The notes: a model not told the origin generated them from the letters alone. DNA of 64,000 nucleotides from Girardinichthys multiradiatus (GCF_021462225.1 NC_061797.1:38342147-38406146); one strand, 5' to 3'; positions 12,076 through 23,073 are shown, counted from the first letter of the stretch. Made by a program: numbers and translations.

Positions 12076-13446
12076 GCACAGTGCCCCCATTACTGCGGCA
12101 GCCGCACCGATCCGTCTGTAGATCTCCCGCTAAATTCTTCCCTTTCTCATGAACAAGACCCCGAGATACTTGAACTCCTCCACTTGAGGCAGGAACTCCC
12201 CTCCAACCTGAAGAGGACATGCCACCCTTTTCCGGTCGAGTACCATGGCCTCTGACTTGGAGGAGCTGATCTTCATCCCAGCCGCTTCACACTCAGCTGC
12301 GAACTGCCACAGCGCATGCTGTAGGTCTTGGCTAGAGGGGGCCAGTAGGACCATGTCATCTGCAAAAAGAAGAGACAAAATCCACTGGTCCCCAAAACCA
12401 GACCCCCTCCGGCCCTTGGCTGCGTCTAGAAATCCTATCAATAAAAGTTATGAACAGGACCGGTGACAAAGGGCAGCCCTGCCGGAGTCCAACATGCACT
12501 GGGAACAGGTCCGACTTAGTGTCGGCAATGCAGACCAAACTCCTGCTCCGCTCGTACAGGGAACGGATGGCCTCTAATAAAGGGCCCCCAATTCCATACT
12601 CCTGGAGCACCCAACACAGGGCATCACGAGGGACACAGTCGAATGCTTTTTCCAGGTCCACAAGACACATATGAACCGGTTGGGCAAACTCCCATGAACT
12701 CTCGAGTACACTGTAGTGGGTATAGAGCTGGTCCAGAGTTCCACGGCCGGGACAAAAACCACACTGCTCCTCCTGAAGCCGAGGTTCGACTATCGGCCGG
12801 ACTCTCCTCTCCAATACTCTGGCGTAGGCCTTACCAGGGAGGCTGAGGAGTGTGATCCCCCTGTAGTTGGAACACACCCTCCAGTCCCCCTTCATAAGAA
12901 CTGGGGTGGTGGGCCCCCTTCATAAGAAAGGGGACCACCACCCCAGTTTGCCAGTCCAGAGGCACTGTCCCCGACCGCCACACAATGTTGAAGAGGCGTG
13001 TCAACCATGACAGCCCCACAACATCCAGAGATTTGAGGTACTCAGGGCGGATCTCATCCACCCCCACAGCCTTGCCACCCCGGAGCTTTTTAACCACCTC
13101 GGTGACTTCAGCCCGAGTCCCAAGCCTCTGTTTCCACCAGGGAATGCATGATGGCAGGATTGAGGAGATCCTTGAAGTACTCCTTACACCGCCTGATAAT
13201 GTCCCCAGTCGAGGTCAGCAGCCTCCCACCCCCACTATAAACAGTGTTGGCGAAGCACTGCTTCCCCCTCCTGAAGTGCCAGACAATTTGCCAGAATCGC
13301 TTCGAGGCCAACCGGTAGTACTTCCCCATGTCCTCACAAAACTCCTCCCAGGCCCGAGTTTTTACCTCTGCCACAGCCCGGGCCACAGCACACTTGGCCT
13401 CACGGTACCCGTCAGCCACCTCAGGAGTCCCACAAGCCAACCACAG
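12076..13446 (-). pseudogene. LINE reverse transcriptase domain, frameshifted and C-truncated
   Basis: It continues in frame after the 13447 stop (CGTPEVADGYREAK, then ASKRFWQIVW), shifts frame near 13105, and reads GVDEIRPEYLKSLDVVGLSW. It is then disrupted by a local rearrangement at 12887-12914. It resumes with SNYRGITLLSLPGKAYARVLE, CGFCPGRGTLDQLY, palm motif A (VDLEKAFDCVPRD), motif B (GLRQGCPLSPVLF) and, after another shift near 12400, motif C (SLLFADDMVLLA) and the VEEFKYLGVLF block. All three palm motifs keep their key residues, including FADD. At least three frameshifts plus one nonsense codon inactivate it. It ends at 12076 without thumb or C-terminal domain. Confidence 0.92.
12887..12946. 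repeat. Fold-back/direct duplication inside the LINE
   Basis: A 12-bp perfect inverted repeat, CTGGGGTGGTGG at 12901-12912 and CCACCACCCCAG at 12935-12946, overlaps a direct repeat of cttcataagaa (starting at 12890 and 12919). Compared with the sequence expected for the family here, about 28 extra bases are present, which also shifts the frame. Confidence 0.85.
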
Positions 13447-14755
13447 CTAATAGGACTCCTTCTTCAGCTTGACAGCATCTCTTACTGCCGGTGTCCACCA
13501 CCGGGTTCTGGAATTGCCGCTGCGACAGGCACCGCAGGCCTTACGGCCGCAGCTACGGGCAGCAGCATCGACAATAGATGTGGAGAACATGATCCACTCG
13601 GACTCTATGTCTCCAATATCCCCCGGAATCTGGTCAAAGCTCTCCCGGAGGTGGGAGTTGAATACATTCCTGGCCGAGGGCTCTGCCAGGCGTTCCCAGC
13701 AGACCCTCACTGTGCGCTTGGGCAAGTCTGTCCAGCTTTCTCCCCCTCCAGCGGATCCAACTCACCGCCAGGTGGTGATCAGTAGACAGCTCAGCCCCTC
13801 TCTTCACCCGAGTGTCCAAAACATGCGGCCGAAGGTCTGATGATACGACAACAAAGTCAATCATTGACCTCCTGCCTAGGGTGTCCTGGTGCCAAGTGCA
13901 CTGATGGACACCCTTATGTTTGAACATGGTGTTCATTATGGACAATCCGTGACTAGCACAGAAGTCCAATAACAAAGCACCACTCGGATTCAGATCGGGG
14001 AAGCCATTTCTTCTGATCACGCCTCTCCAGGTGTCAGTGTCGTTTCCCACGTGGGCATTGAAGTCCCCCAGCAGAATAATGGAGTCCCCGGGAGGGGCAC
14101 TATCCAGCACCCCTGACAGGGACACCAAGAAGGCCGAGTACTCTGCACTACTGCTCGACCCGTAGGCCGAAACAACAGTCAGAGACCTGTCCCCAACCCG
14201 AAGGCGCAAGGATACGTCCCTCTCATCCACTGGGGTAAACCCCAACATGAGACGGCTGAGCTGGGGGGCAACAAGCAAACCCACACCAGCCCGCCGCCTT
14301 TCCCCATGGGCCACTCCAGAGTAGAATAGAGTCCAACCCCTTTCAAGGAGATGGGTTCCAGAGCCAACGCTGTGCGTGGAGGTGAGCCCGACTATTTCTA
14401 TTCGATATCTCTCGACCTCCCGCACAAGCTCAGGCTCCTTCCCCCCCAGCGAGGTGACATTCCACGTCCCTAGAGCCAGCCTAAGCATCCGGGGATCGGG
14501 ACGCTGAGGTCTCCACCTTCGTCCGCCACCCAATCCTCTTTGCACCGGTCCCTCACGGTTACCCCTGCAGGTGGTGGGCCCACTGGGGGATGGCCTTGCG
14601 TCTCTTGTTCGGGCTTGGCCAGGCCGGGTCCTGTGAAGAGCAACCCGGCCACCAGGCGCTCTCCGGCGAGTCCCGACCCCAGGCTTGGCTCCAGGGTGGG
14701 ACTCCGGCTCCGCCGTACCGGGCGACGTTACGTGCCTCAATATAATAGTCCTCAT
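13447..14755 (-). pseudogene. LINE endonuclease domain (APE type) and linker
   Basis: An Arg/Pro-rich N-terminal segment of about 90 residues precedes the endonuclease. It begins with [13 protein letters not shown] (the metal-binding Asn box), followed by [20 protein letters not shown] (catalytic DFN box), [19 protein letters not shown] and STDHHLAV (the terminal SDH-type His box, here TDH). These nick target DNA before target-primed reverse transcription. The frame holds from 14755 to about 13735, then shifts. The following linker continues in another frame (13725-13450) to an in-frame TAG at 13447-13449, where related copies appear to have Gln. The domain is nearly intact but uncoupled from its reverse transcriptase. 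Confidence 0.92.
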
Positions 14756-14882
14756 GAAGGATTTTTGAACCGCTCTTTGTCTGACCCGTCACCTAGAGCC
14801 TGTTTGCCATGGAAGACCCTATCAGGGGCATTTAAGCCCCAGACAACATAGCCTCTAGGATTATTTGAGCACTCAAACCCCT

Positions 14883-14902
14883 CCACCACGTTAAAGTGGC
14901 GG
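14883..14902 (-). repeat. Hairpin at the LINE 5' terminus
   Basis: Arms 14883-14889 and 14896-14902 pair over 7 positions (one G-U in RNA) around a 6-base loop. In the transcript it lies about 10 bases from the apparent 5' end, with a further short CCTT/GGGG pairing possible outside it. Its placement suggests a structural role in the 5' UTR; this is inference. Confidence 0.6.
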
Positions 14903-14912
14903 TTCAAGGAAG

Positions 14913-16179
14913 GGGAAACAGAATGTCATGGATTACTAATTAGAAAAAAACCTAATGAACTTAAAATAGTAAAATGCAGTGGATAAATAAAAACAAATCC
15001 AGTTTCATTTTTTTTTTTAAGGATTAGGGTAAGGGTACAAATAGTTTTGCCACTATAGATTGTGTGAAAAACAATTATTTCTTGACATTTAATTTTTTTC
15101 TCCACTGAGTAAACATACACAAATTAAAGGCAGGGTTTTTCTTTCTTAATTTTGTAGTGTGAGATTGTTATACTCCAATGCAAGATTAATGTATTTTAAG
15201 ACGTTTTATACATTTATACAGGGTGCCAATAAAAATGGCCAGCCCTCTTTACACCATTTAACATACACCTTTTGTTTTATTGTATGAGTGTACATGCTTG
15301 TTCACAGGCAGGGTTTGAACTAAACCATAAGCCCCAGCAGTTGCATCTGCTTGTTAGCAGCCACAACAAGTCAAAATGTCTGCTGTGATAAAGATACACA
15401 GCAGATTGGTCCAATTAACCAGCTTGAATGAAAACATCTGTGTTTCACTTCACTTTTTCTGGCATTTCTAGATTAAAAATCTTTCAACCTGTCGGACTCT
15501 AGCAACCCTAATGAAACTAACCAAAAACTAATGATGTGCACCAGCAATGTGTGTCTGTGTGTTTGTTTGTTTTTGTCTGTCTGTCTGTAGAGACCACATC
15601 CAAAATTTCATTACTCGAATTCACCTTCTCCCTCAGCCAGTTTTACATTTTGCTCACCAAACTAAGTCTGTGAGACAAAAATTGTGCTGAGCATAAGTTG
15701 CAAAAACATATTGGCTCAAATAGCTAACACTGTGCTTCATTACCTGTGAGAAATAACAGAATTAGCTGAGTTAGTAAGAACTATGAGACGGTGAGAGAAG
15801 TGTGTTTCAACAATAAAACAAATGATGGCTGAAGAAAGGTGAGTGGGCAAGCTTTATATGGAAGATAAAAATAATATTGAATAAGCTTTAACATATGAAT
15901 TAGCAATTAAACAGTTGCCTCATGTCAGATAAAGTGTATTTTAGGCCTTTCTAAATATTATTTGTGTTTATCATTTATTTACGTTTCTCTTTCTTGGATT
16001 TGTTGAAAGATCATTAAGCAAACTTGCTGCAAACAATTATGCCTAAAATGATCAGAAAGCTGAATAACTAACTAGCTCTATAGATTTGTTGATTTAGGAA
16101 TTGTATGCATTTAAATAATCCAATTCCATTGCAGATATCACATGTTCATCTGCATCTTATACTGCTCTATACTTACTCT
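14913..16179. other. No gene; minor TGTC-rich low-complexity run at 15549-15590
   Basis: AT-rich sequence with no recognised gene or mobile element. A short TGTG/TGTT/TGTC-rich run occurs at 15549-15590. Confidence 0.5.
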
Positions 16180-16344
16180 CACTTAAAACTGTGCACATAT
16201 ATTTATATTATATTGTAGATATGTTTATACTGTTTAATTTGTATTGTATTGCACCGACTACGCCAAAACAAATTCCTTGTATGTCCAAAAACGTACTTGG
16301 CAATAAAGCTTTTCTGATTCTGATTCTGATTCATTTGGGATGTG
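16180..16344 (+). mobile_element. L2/CR1-group LINE 3' tail fragment
   Basis: This short 3' UTR fragment ends in the phrase 'aacaaattccttgtatgt...acttggcaataaagctt' and a (ctgatt)n tail at 16318-16340. The same wording, in the opposite orientation, ends the LINE at 19205. No coding sequence remains, as expected for a strongly 5'-truncated copy. Confidence 0.8.
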
Positions 16345-19203
16345 TCAACAACAGCTATTGTGCTAATTTTGGAAAGGTTGGAACTGGGCTGAACTGCCTA
16401 AATGTTGCTATTTGATGGACACTTTTTATTCTAAAATGTCTCTCAGTACCATAGTCACATTATCCCTGTATTATTATTCTGCCATAGTGGTCTGCAACCC
16501 AATTTAATCCACTGCTATGTGATCGACAGCTTGTCTGACAACATATGAAGTAAAATCTGTGCTGCTTCCTGCAGTTAAAGGCCATTATTACTTACATTAA
16601 TACCTACATAATTACCAACTGTTACTGAAGGCCAGCTCTGATTAGTTAAAAACCCAAAAGCAATTAGTAAAGTTCAAAAGGGCTTATATCAGTATTTTTA
16701 CAACTTTTTTGTGTTCCGACATGTACTCAGCATAGTTACATTAATTTCCATGTCTAAAATCGAGGAATATGTAAAAACCGCAAAAGAAAAAAAGGAGCAC
16801 AAGGCAGCCGATAACCCGTTCAAAGGTTTCTAAAGAATGATGACAATACTCTTTGAACGCAAACTCAGGCATCAGTGCACAGCAGAAGGGTCACCTAAGA
16901 GAAAGGTTTCAATTCATAAAGTGAAAATGTATGTAGTGATTGACCTAGTGAGAAGGAAGTCAGGAGAAATTTTGTCTGAGAGTAGTAGCTTGGAGACTGA
17001 ACAAATTGCCACCACTAAACAGGGATTTATAAGTTGTCTGTAGTCCAGCCAATCTGCCTGTAATTCACCTGAGTTGGAAATCTGAACAGCTGTGTTATTG
17101 GAGTACTTTATGTTAATAAGAGCAAGTCTCAAAATTATACAGTCAGTCCTTGCTTTACCTATAAGGGTTTACCTGTGGTACTTTTCTCACAACAAAATGT
17201 TGTTTGACCATAAAAGTCACTTGCCTAAGTTACCCATGTAGTGAAAAAAACAACTGCATTTACGGTCAGGCATTCTTTGCTATATTTGGTTCAGACAAAA
17301 AAATGCTACAGCTAATTATCAGTTCATAAAAGACATTTTCTTATCTAATAAACTTTGGTTCACAAACAACACCCAGAGTCGCATCGGTGGTCTGGCCGTT
17401 GACTTCCTCCTTGAGCTACTGTCATGGAATGAACTGGGTTGTGTCCTCCTCCCTCAGTTTTGGATCATTCCTTGTTTCTAATAGTTCTCTATCCTGGGGA
17501 AAAAGGTGTTTCCAACTGGAGAAGGAGAGATTCATCCTCCGTACCTTTGTTTTTTTTCAACGGACCTCATACACATTTCCTTCATAGATGGTTTTTGTAG
17601 CAAAAGAAGTCACTTCATTCTTTTCTGTGTAGTCCATAATCTTCCACACATTTGTTTGACATATTTGCAATTCAAGTTGGTGGAGTTAAAGATAACATTT
17701 TATATGGAAAGTCCTTGTTGTTTTAGTAGATGTCATTCAAAGGGATTTTTGTTCCAGAAAACTGTTTTAAAATGTTGTTTCTTTTTTGAAAAGCAATGGA
17801 AAGGCCAACTGGGTTTTTTTTACCTTTCATACTTTCAAGAGTTTATTGTTTTTGCAAAACTAAAATATTGAAAGTCTTACAGGGTTGTCTCATGTTCTAT
17901 CACTGTAGACAGTGATCAGTCTCCTCTTAGCTTAAGGAATTAAATATTATTCCTGATGTTAAACCACACTGGAATTTTTGTTACATATATTAATATTTGC
18001 AAATGTTTTGGAGATATCAGAATTATTGAGATTTAAGTTATTTAATTTTAATATTATTCATCTTTATTATGAGATAATTAGCCAAAATCAAATGAATGTG
18101 ATAATAATTACTCCATTCTTAACCAAAAAGATCAGTGGAAGCAAACCTATTGACTAACATAAGAAATATGCTATCATACTGAAATGGTCCAATATCACAT
18201 CTATGTCATTTCATATTTATAATGTTCATTATTGATAATATTGATTGTTTTATCATGTTCATTAGTATTGAATTACATAGTGTACATGTAATTATTGCTT
18301 TGAACATGTACATGATGTTCTTTAAAACATGTCCTGTTACACCCAGTCTTTACAACTAAGTTATTTTTCCAATGTTGTGTTTCATCTCCACTTCTACCAC
18401 TAATGGGATTTTTCCCATTATATGCCCTATACATATTTACTCTGCAGGGTTTTTCCCTGCTTCCTCTTCCACCACAGACAAGATAAGTTGTTTATCCTCT
18501 CTACGTAAAGAAGTCTTAAGCGACACACAAACAGATCCCCTTTGTGTGAATGTTTATTTGGAAATATTACACAGACTTAGCATTTTATCCAAAAGCAACA
18601 ATTATTAAATACAAAGGGATTATTGCACTTAATTGGTCTATATGTTGCTCGTAAAAAATGGGGTTCTACGTAATCTAGAACTACAGAAATATAGCTCAAC
18701 TACAAATTGGAAAGAAAGGTAAATTTTTAAATCTAAGTTGTGTCAAATAAAAAATTATTTTAAACAAGCAAACAGTGAAAACCATGTACACAAGACAATT
18801 ATACATATTTAACACTGTAATATTACATAAATGTTTACGACAGTGCTTTCTCTAGTTGTACTGTTGGTGTTTCTGATGATGCTCTTAATATTGGCCTTAG
18901 TATTTCTAGTAAATAAAATCAATAAAATTTCTCCTTTAGAATCCAGTGTGGCCTGTGTCAAGTTGGTGAAAAATTTAGGGTAATACATTGTGCCATTAGT
19001 GTACAATTGCTTCGCAAAAATTTGTATTTCCTTAAATAATTTAAGCTATTAAATACAAGAAGTTAATGTCATTTATTTAATAAATTTAATAAACAGAGGG
19101 ATATATTTCAAGTGTTTTACACAGAAATGTTTTATTTCCATTGTATGACCTACATAATCATGACAGCCAATCAATGATGCCCTCTACTAAGAGTACAAGC
19201 CAC
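16345..19203. other. No gene identified; AT-rich unique sequence
   Basis: No transposon, RNA gene or convincing exon is recognised. The longest open frame (17506-17871) has no protein features and is interrupted by poly-T runs. Confidence 0.5.
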
Positions 19204-19204
19204 A

Positions 19205-19385
19205 AAAAATCAGAATCCGCTTTATTGCCAAGTTCGTACATACAAACAAGGAATTTGACTCCGGTACACTTTGCTCTTTGGTTTTGTTATTGCATTACAG
19301 AATATACATATTTACAATATACACATATAATAAAAATAAAAAGGTGCATTTGCAACATCTGTATGCTGTTGTTTTGTACTATTGA
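19205..19385 (-). mobile_element. 3' UTR and tail of the L2/Rex1-like LINE (left part)
   Basis: The reverse complement ends with 'tacgaacttggcaataaagcggattctg', the standard tail wording of this LINE group, at 19205-19235. The tail's orientation agrees with the reverse transcriptase at 20690-23075. I therefore read it as the 3' UTR of that same element, separated from it by the insertion at 19386-20690. Confidence 0.75.
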
Positions 19386-20690
19386 ATGTTCTTTTCCTGC
19401 TCTCGGTGGAGGTGGACGCTTTTCCTCTGTCTCCGCACCCCTCCCATATCTGCCCTGCTTCAGCTCTGTGTCTTGTCTCTTTTTGGAGCCTCTTTTGGCA
19501 CATCTTCCAAATTCTTCCAAAATATGGATTTGGTCAGCTGGTCTCTCAATGCAATTGATCAAATTTTCTCGACGAGAAGACAGGGGTTGGGAGAGCCCGC
19601 TTGCCTGGACGGGACATTTTTCTCCGGATACACGATGGACTCCTGGCAGAAGTGGAGGGTTGTGTGTTTGTCGATAATGTCAGTCGAGGATGTGGAAGAT
19701 GTGTATATAATTGGATGTTTGATATCAGGATTTCTGCTTTTTGGAGTCAGCGGTTACCTGGCATATCGAGAAATTCGGAGAATGTCAGCAGCTGTTCTGG
19801 CCATTGTAAGGCTGCCTGGCATGTGTGATGGGATCTTAAGAGCGATCAACACTCAGACTGAGATGTTACGTGAGCTGAATCGCAGACTGGATGTGATCCT
19901 TATACAGGATCGCAGGCAGGTTGCGGTTCCTGGACTCAGGGGTGAAATGGTATAAATCTTGGAGAAAGTTGTTCGCTTGGATCCGGCAGAAAGACCAGGA
20001 ATTTGGCTATTTGGATTCGCCTTTGAGAAGCACCAGTGAGACTCTCAAGGCTGACGGAAAATTATGAGTCAGCCTAAACCAAATAATTATTGTTTTTCTG
20101 AATCTGGCTCCCCTGCGCGGCCTTGATGGCTGGCTGTCTTCAACTTCTCCTGGAAGTTATGTAAACATGACGCTCTACTCCCTCTGCCCCCTCCCTTCCC
20201 TGAGGACATCTGTGGACCTGCTCAGAACTTGGCCGGTTGATGAACATTCCAACATACCATCAAGGACAATGGCCTCTGTGACAGTGCTTCATGGACTTAC
20301 TTGCACACACTCACTCGCACACACACACATGCTCAAGATAAACATATGCACCCCCTCACACCACCTTCACTGTTCCTGGCATGATGTTGTTTTGTCAACT
20401 TGTTGCTTCTTTGTGCTGAGGTTTTTTGCAATCTCAAACTGTATCCTGCTAAGGATAAAGTGTGAAATATGATTTTTTTTTTCCCTCTACTTACCTAATG
20501 TGGCCTCTTTTCTCATCTAACAAGGGCAGCGCCTGTGAGTGGGCAGCAAAGCCTCGGTGACCCGTCTCCCTTGTCTTGTGTCATGATGTATGTTTGGATG
20601 GGTTGTACTGGAATTCTAATTTCCCCTCGGGGATCAATAAAGTAGCTTTGAATTGAATTGAATTTAATTGAATTGAAACAGCCTGGGGGA
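19386..20690 (+). mobile_element. Plus-strand retroposon with its own tail, inserted in the LINE 3' UTR
   Basis: This block lies between the 3' tail and the coding part of an opposite-strand LINE. It ends in a retroposon-like 3' terminus: 'cccctcggggatcaataaagtagc' at about 20614-20647, then a (ttgaa)n-type repeat to about 20688. It carries an intact frame at 19524-19955 and about 700 bases of 3' UTR with CA-rich and poly-T runs. The left boundary is approximate and I see no clear target duplication. No reverse transcriptase is present, so if mobile it would depend on another element. I do not recognise the family with certainty. Confidence 0.65.
19524..19955 (+). CDS. Unknown 143-aa single-pass membrane protein in a retroposon
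   Basis: I do not recognise this protein with certainty. The frame is open far upstream (from 19386); I chose the ATG at 19524 because the upstream part is low-complexity, Cys/Phe/Leu-rich and looks untranslated. Of 143 residues, about 1-55 are mixed-charge (including STRRQGLGEPA and MDSWQKWRVVCL), 60-80 form one hydrophobic segment (YIIGCLISGFLLFGVSGYLA) followed by YREIRR as a positive stop-transfer, and 100-135 are amphipathic with Leu/Ile spacing suited to a coiled coil (INTQTEMLRELNRRLDVIL). No stop or frameshift is present although nearby elements are broken. Possible roles (membrane-anchored accessory protein of a retroposon, captured host exon) are inference. Confidence 0.55.
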   Translation: MDLVSWSLNAIDQIFSTRRQGLGEPACLDGTFFSGYTMDSWQKWRVVCLSIMSVEDVEDVYIIGCLISGFLLFGVSGYLAYREIRRMSAAVLAIVRLPGMCDGILRAINTQTEMLRELNRRLDVILIQDRRQVAVPGLRGEMV

Positions 20691-22895
20691 AGAAACTGTC
20701 TCTGTGGCGGCTGGTTTTAGTGAACAGTGCTCTGTAGCGGCGGCCTGAAGGTAAAACTCTAAACAGTTTATGTGCAGGGTGTGTGGGGTCTGCAGAGATT
20801 TTAGCAGCTCTTTTCTTGACCCTATACCTGTATAAGTCCTGGATGGAGGGAAGGTCAGCCCTGATTATTCTCTCTGCATTCCTGATTATTCGTTGCAGTC
20901 TGCACCTGTACTGTTTTGTGGATGAGCCAAACCACACTGAGATGGATGAAGACAGGACAGATTGAATGATAGCAGTGTAGAAGATGACCAGCAGCTCCTG
21001 TGGAAGGTTGAACTTCTTGAGTTGCCTCAGGAAGTACAGTCTCTGCTGGGCCTTCCTTTGAACAGTGTCTATGTGTGAAGACCATCTCAGGTCCTCAGAA
21101 ATGGTGGTTCCTAAGAACCTGAAGTGGTCCACGGCTGACACGGTGTTGTTGAGGATTGTGAGGGGGGTGTATGGGGGTGGTGTTCTCCAAAAGTCCACCA
21201 CCATTTCCACAGTCTTGAGTGGGTTCAGTTCAAGGTAGTTCTGACCGCACCAGTGTACCAGCCAATCCACCTGCTGTCTGTATGCAGACTCATCACCGTC
21301 CTGGATCAGTCCAATGACAGTGATGTCATCTGCAAACTTAAGGAGTTTCACGGACGAGTCCAATGAAGTGCAGTCATTTGTTTACAGGGAGAAGAGGAGG
21401 GTGGATAGAACACACCCCTGGGGGGCACCAGTACTTTTTGATCTGGATCGGGAGAAGATGCTCCCCAGTTTCACCTGCTTCTGTCGGTCCGTCAGGAAGC
21501 TGTTGATCCACTGACAGGTGGAGGCTGGGACGTTGAGCTGGTTGAGCTTCTGGTGGAGGATGTCTGGTATGATGTTGTTGAAGGACGAGCTGAAGTCTAC
21601 AAACAGGATCCTGGCGTATGTCCCTGGACGGTCGAGGTGTTGCAGGATGAAGTGTAGACCTATGTTGACAGCATCATCTGCCGACCTGTTTGCTCGGTAA
21701 GCAAATTGCAGGGGGTCCAGCCAGGGGCCTGTGATGTCTTTCAGGTGCTTCAATACCAGCCGCTCAAAGGATTTCATGACCACAGACGTCAGGGCTACAG
21801 GCCTGTAGTCATTTAATCCTAGGATGGTGGGTTTCTTGGGTACCGGGATGATGGTGGATCGTTTGAGGCAGGAGGGGACATGACATTTCTCCAGTGATTT
21901 GTTGAAGATCCTTGTGAAGATCGGAGCAAGTTGATTTGCACAGGCTTTCAGGCATGATGGGGAGACGTTATCAGGTCCTCCAGCTTTCTTTGTTTTCATG
22001 CGCTGAAAGAGCCTATTTACATCTTCCTCAGAGATCTTTAGTGCAGACAGAGGATCTGAAGGTAGGGGGTTGGTTGTTTTACGGGTCAAATCTGTTCCTG
22101 AATGGGATGTGGAGGGGATGATTTGAGGTGTGAATGGCTTCTTGTCATGTCTGCAGTAAAAGCCATTCAGATGGTTGGCCAGGAGACGATTCTGTTCAGG
22201 ATGGGTGGAGGGGCTCTTGTAGGCAGTCAGGTTTCTCAGACCGGTCCATACAGCTGAAGTGTCACCAGTAGAAAGGCTGTTCTTAAGCTTCTCACTGTAG
22301 CTTCTCTTGGCTGCTTTGATCTCCTTTGTTGGTTTGTTCCTGGCCTGCTTGTACCGTGCCCAATCTCCACTGCTGTGAGCTTCTTCCTTATCCCTGCGCA
22401 GATTCCTCAGTCAGGTGTGGAGTAAACCATGGCTTATTGTTCCCAAAGGTGCAGAAGGTCTTGGTCTGTACACACATGTCCTCACAGAAACTGATGTATG
22501 ATGTCACCACATCAGTTAGTTGGTTTAAGTCAGTGGCTGAGGTTTCAAAAACAGCCCAGTCTGTGCATTCAAAGCAGGCCTGTAGTGTCTGCTTTGATTC
22601 CTCAGTCCACTTCTTAACAGTGTGAACCTTGGGTTTGGAAGCTCTTAGTCTCTGTCTGTAGGTTGGGATGAGGTGGATTAGATAATGATCCGAAAAGCCC
22701 AGAGCAGCCCTGGTAACAGGATGATATGAGTCCTTTAAAGCCGTGTAACAATGGTCCAGTGTGTTTTTGTCTCTGGTGGGACACTTAACATGCTGTCTGT
22801 ATTTGGGGAGTTCATTGGAGAGGTTTGCTCTGTTAAAATCTCCCAGTATTATGAAGAAAGAGTCCATGTATTTTTTCTCCACATCTGTAATCAGC
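20690..22895 (-). pseudogene. LINE endonuclease end plus reverse transcriptase, lightly damaged
   Basis: The N-terminal piece holds the last endonuclease boxes: FFIILGDFNRANL, TRDKNTLDHCY and GFSDHYLIHLI (catalytic SDH). After the linker (TDLNQLTDVV, FGNNKPWFTPHL) a frameshift occurs near 22395. The frame then stays open through NRLFQRMKTKKAGGPDNVSP, ALTSVVMKSFERLVLKHL, motif A (ILFVDFSSSFNNI), motif B (STGAPQGCVLS) and, past an in-frame TAA at 21382-21384 (expected Tyr in LFSLY), motif C (LLKFADDITVIGL). It continues to the C-terminal SVWFGSSTKQYRCRLQRIIR and LFRVLPSGRRYR blocks. It is cut near 20690 by the opposite-strand insertion. With one frameshift and one stop over about 700 codons it is much younger than the Tc1 copies. 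The group assignment to CR1/L2/Rex rests on these blocks. Confidence 0.93.
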
Positions 22896-23036
22896 TCAGA
22901 TGTTGAGAAGTTCCTCTCTACTGAATGAGACCACAAGATTGTGGCCCGACACCACAGTACTGTGGCTCGAAAAACATAAAAACACACAAAATACAAAAAC
23001 AAAGAGAGAGCGAAGCTCCGAGGCTGCCATCGACGT

Positions 23037-23073
23037 CGCCATCTTGGTTTGGTATCACCAAACCAAGATGGCG
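23037..23073. promoter_or_regulatory. 17-bp perfect palindrome with paired YY1-type motifs at LINE 5' end
   Basis: CGCCATCTTGGTTTGGT at 23037-23053 and its exact complement at 23057-23073 flank a 3-base spacer. Each arm contains AAGATGGCG, the core recognised by the zinc-finger factor YY1, which is known to position initiation on some LINE 5' UTRs. It lies directly upstream of the LINE start codon, fitting an internal promoter; function is inferred. Confidence 0.6.

Larger units (their letters stand above)
12076..14912 (-). mobile_element. APE-type LINE, 5' end present, 3' end missing
   Basis: Non-LTR retrotransposon much more GC-rich than its surroundings. On the minus strand it starts near 14912 with a hairpin-forming 5' UTR, then encodes an apurinic-type endonuclease followed by a reverse transcriptase. 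The match stops abruptly at 12076, inside the segment just after the KYLGVLF block (REIxRRIGAA). The thumb, C-terminal domain and 3' UTR are therefore absent, which is opposite to the usual 5' truncation of LINEs. A separate 3'-end fragment that I attribute to the same family is at 49740-50000. I cannot assign the clade with certainty. Confidence 0.92.

Noticed and set aside
12985..13785. 266-codon plus-strand open frame
   Set aside because: It lies antisense to the LINE linker and reverse transcriptase, whose minus-strand motifs are unmistakable; GC-rich composition keeps the opposite strand open.
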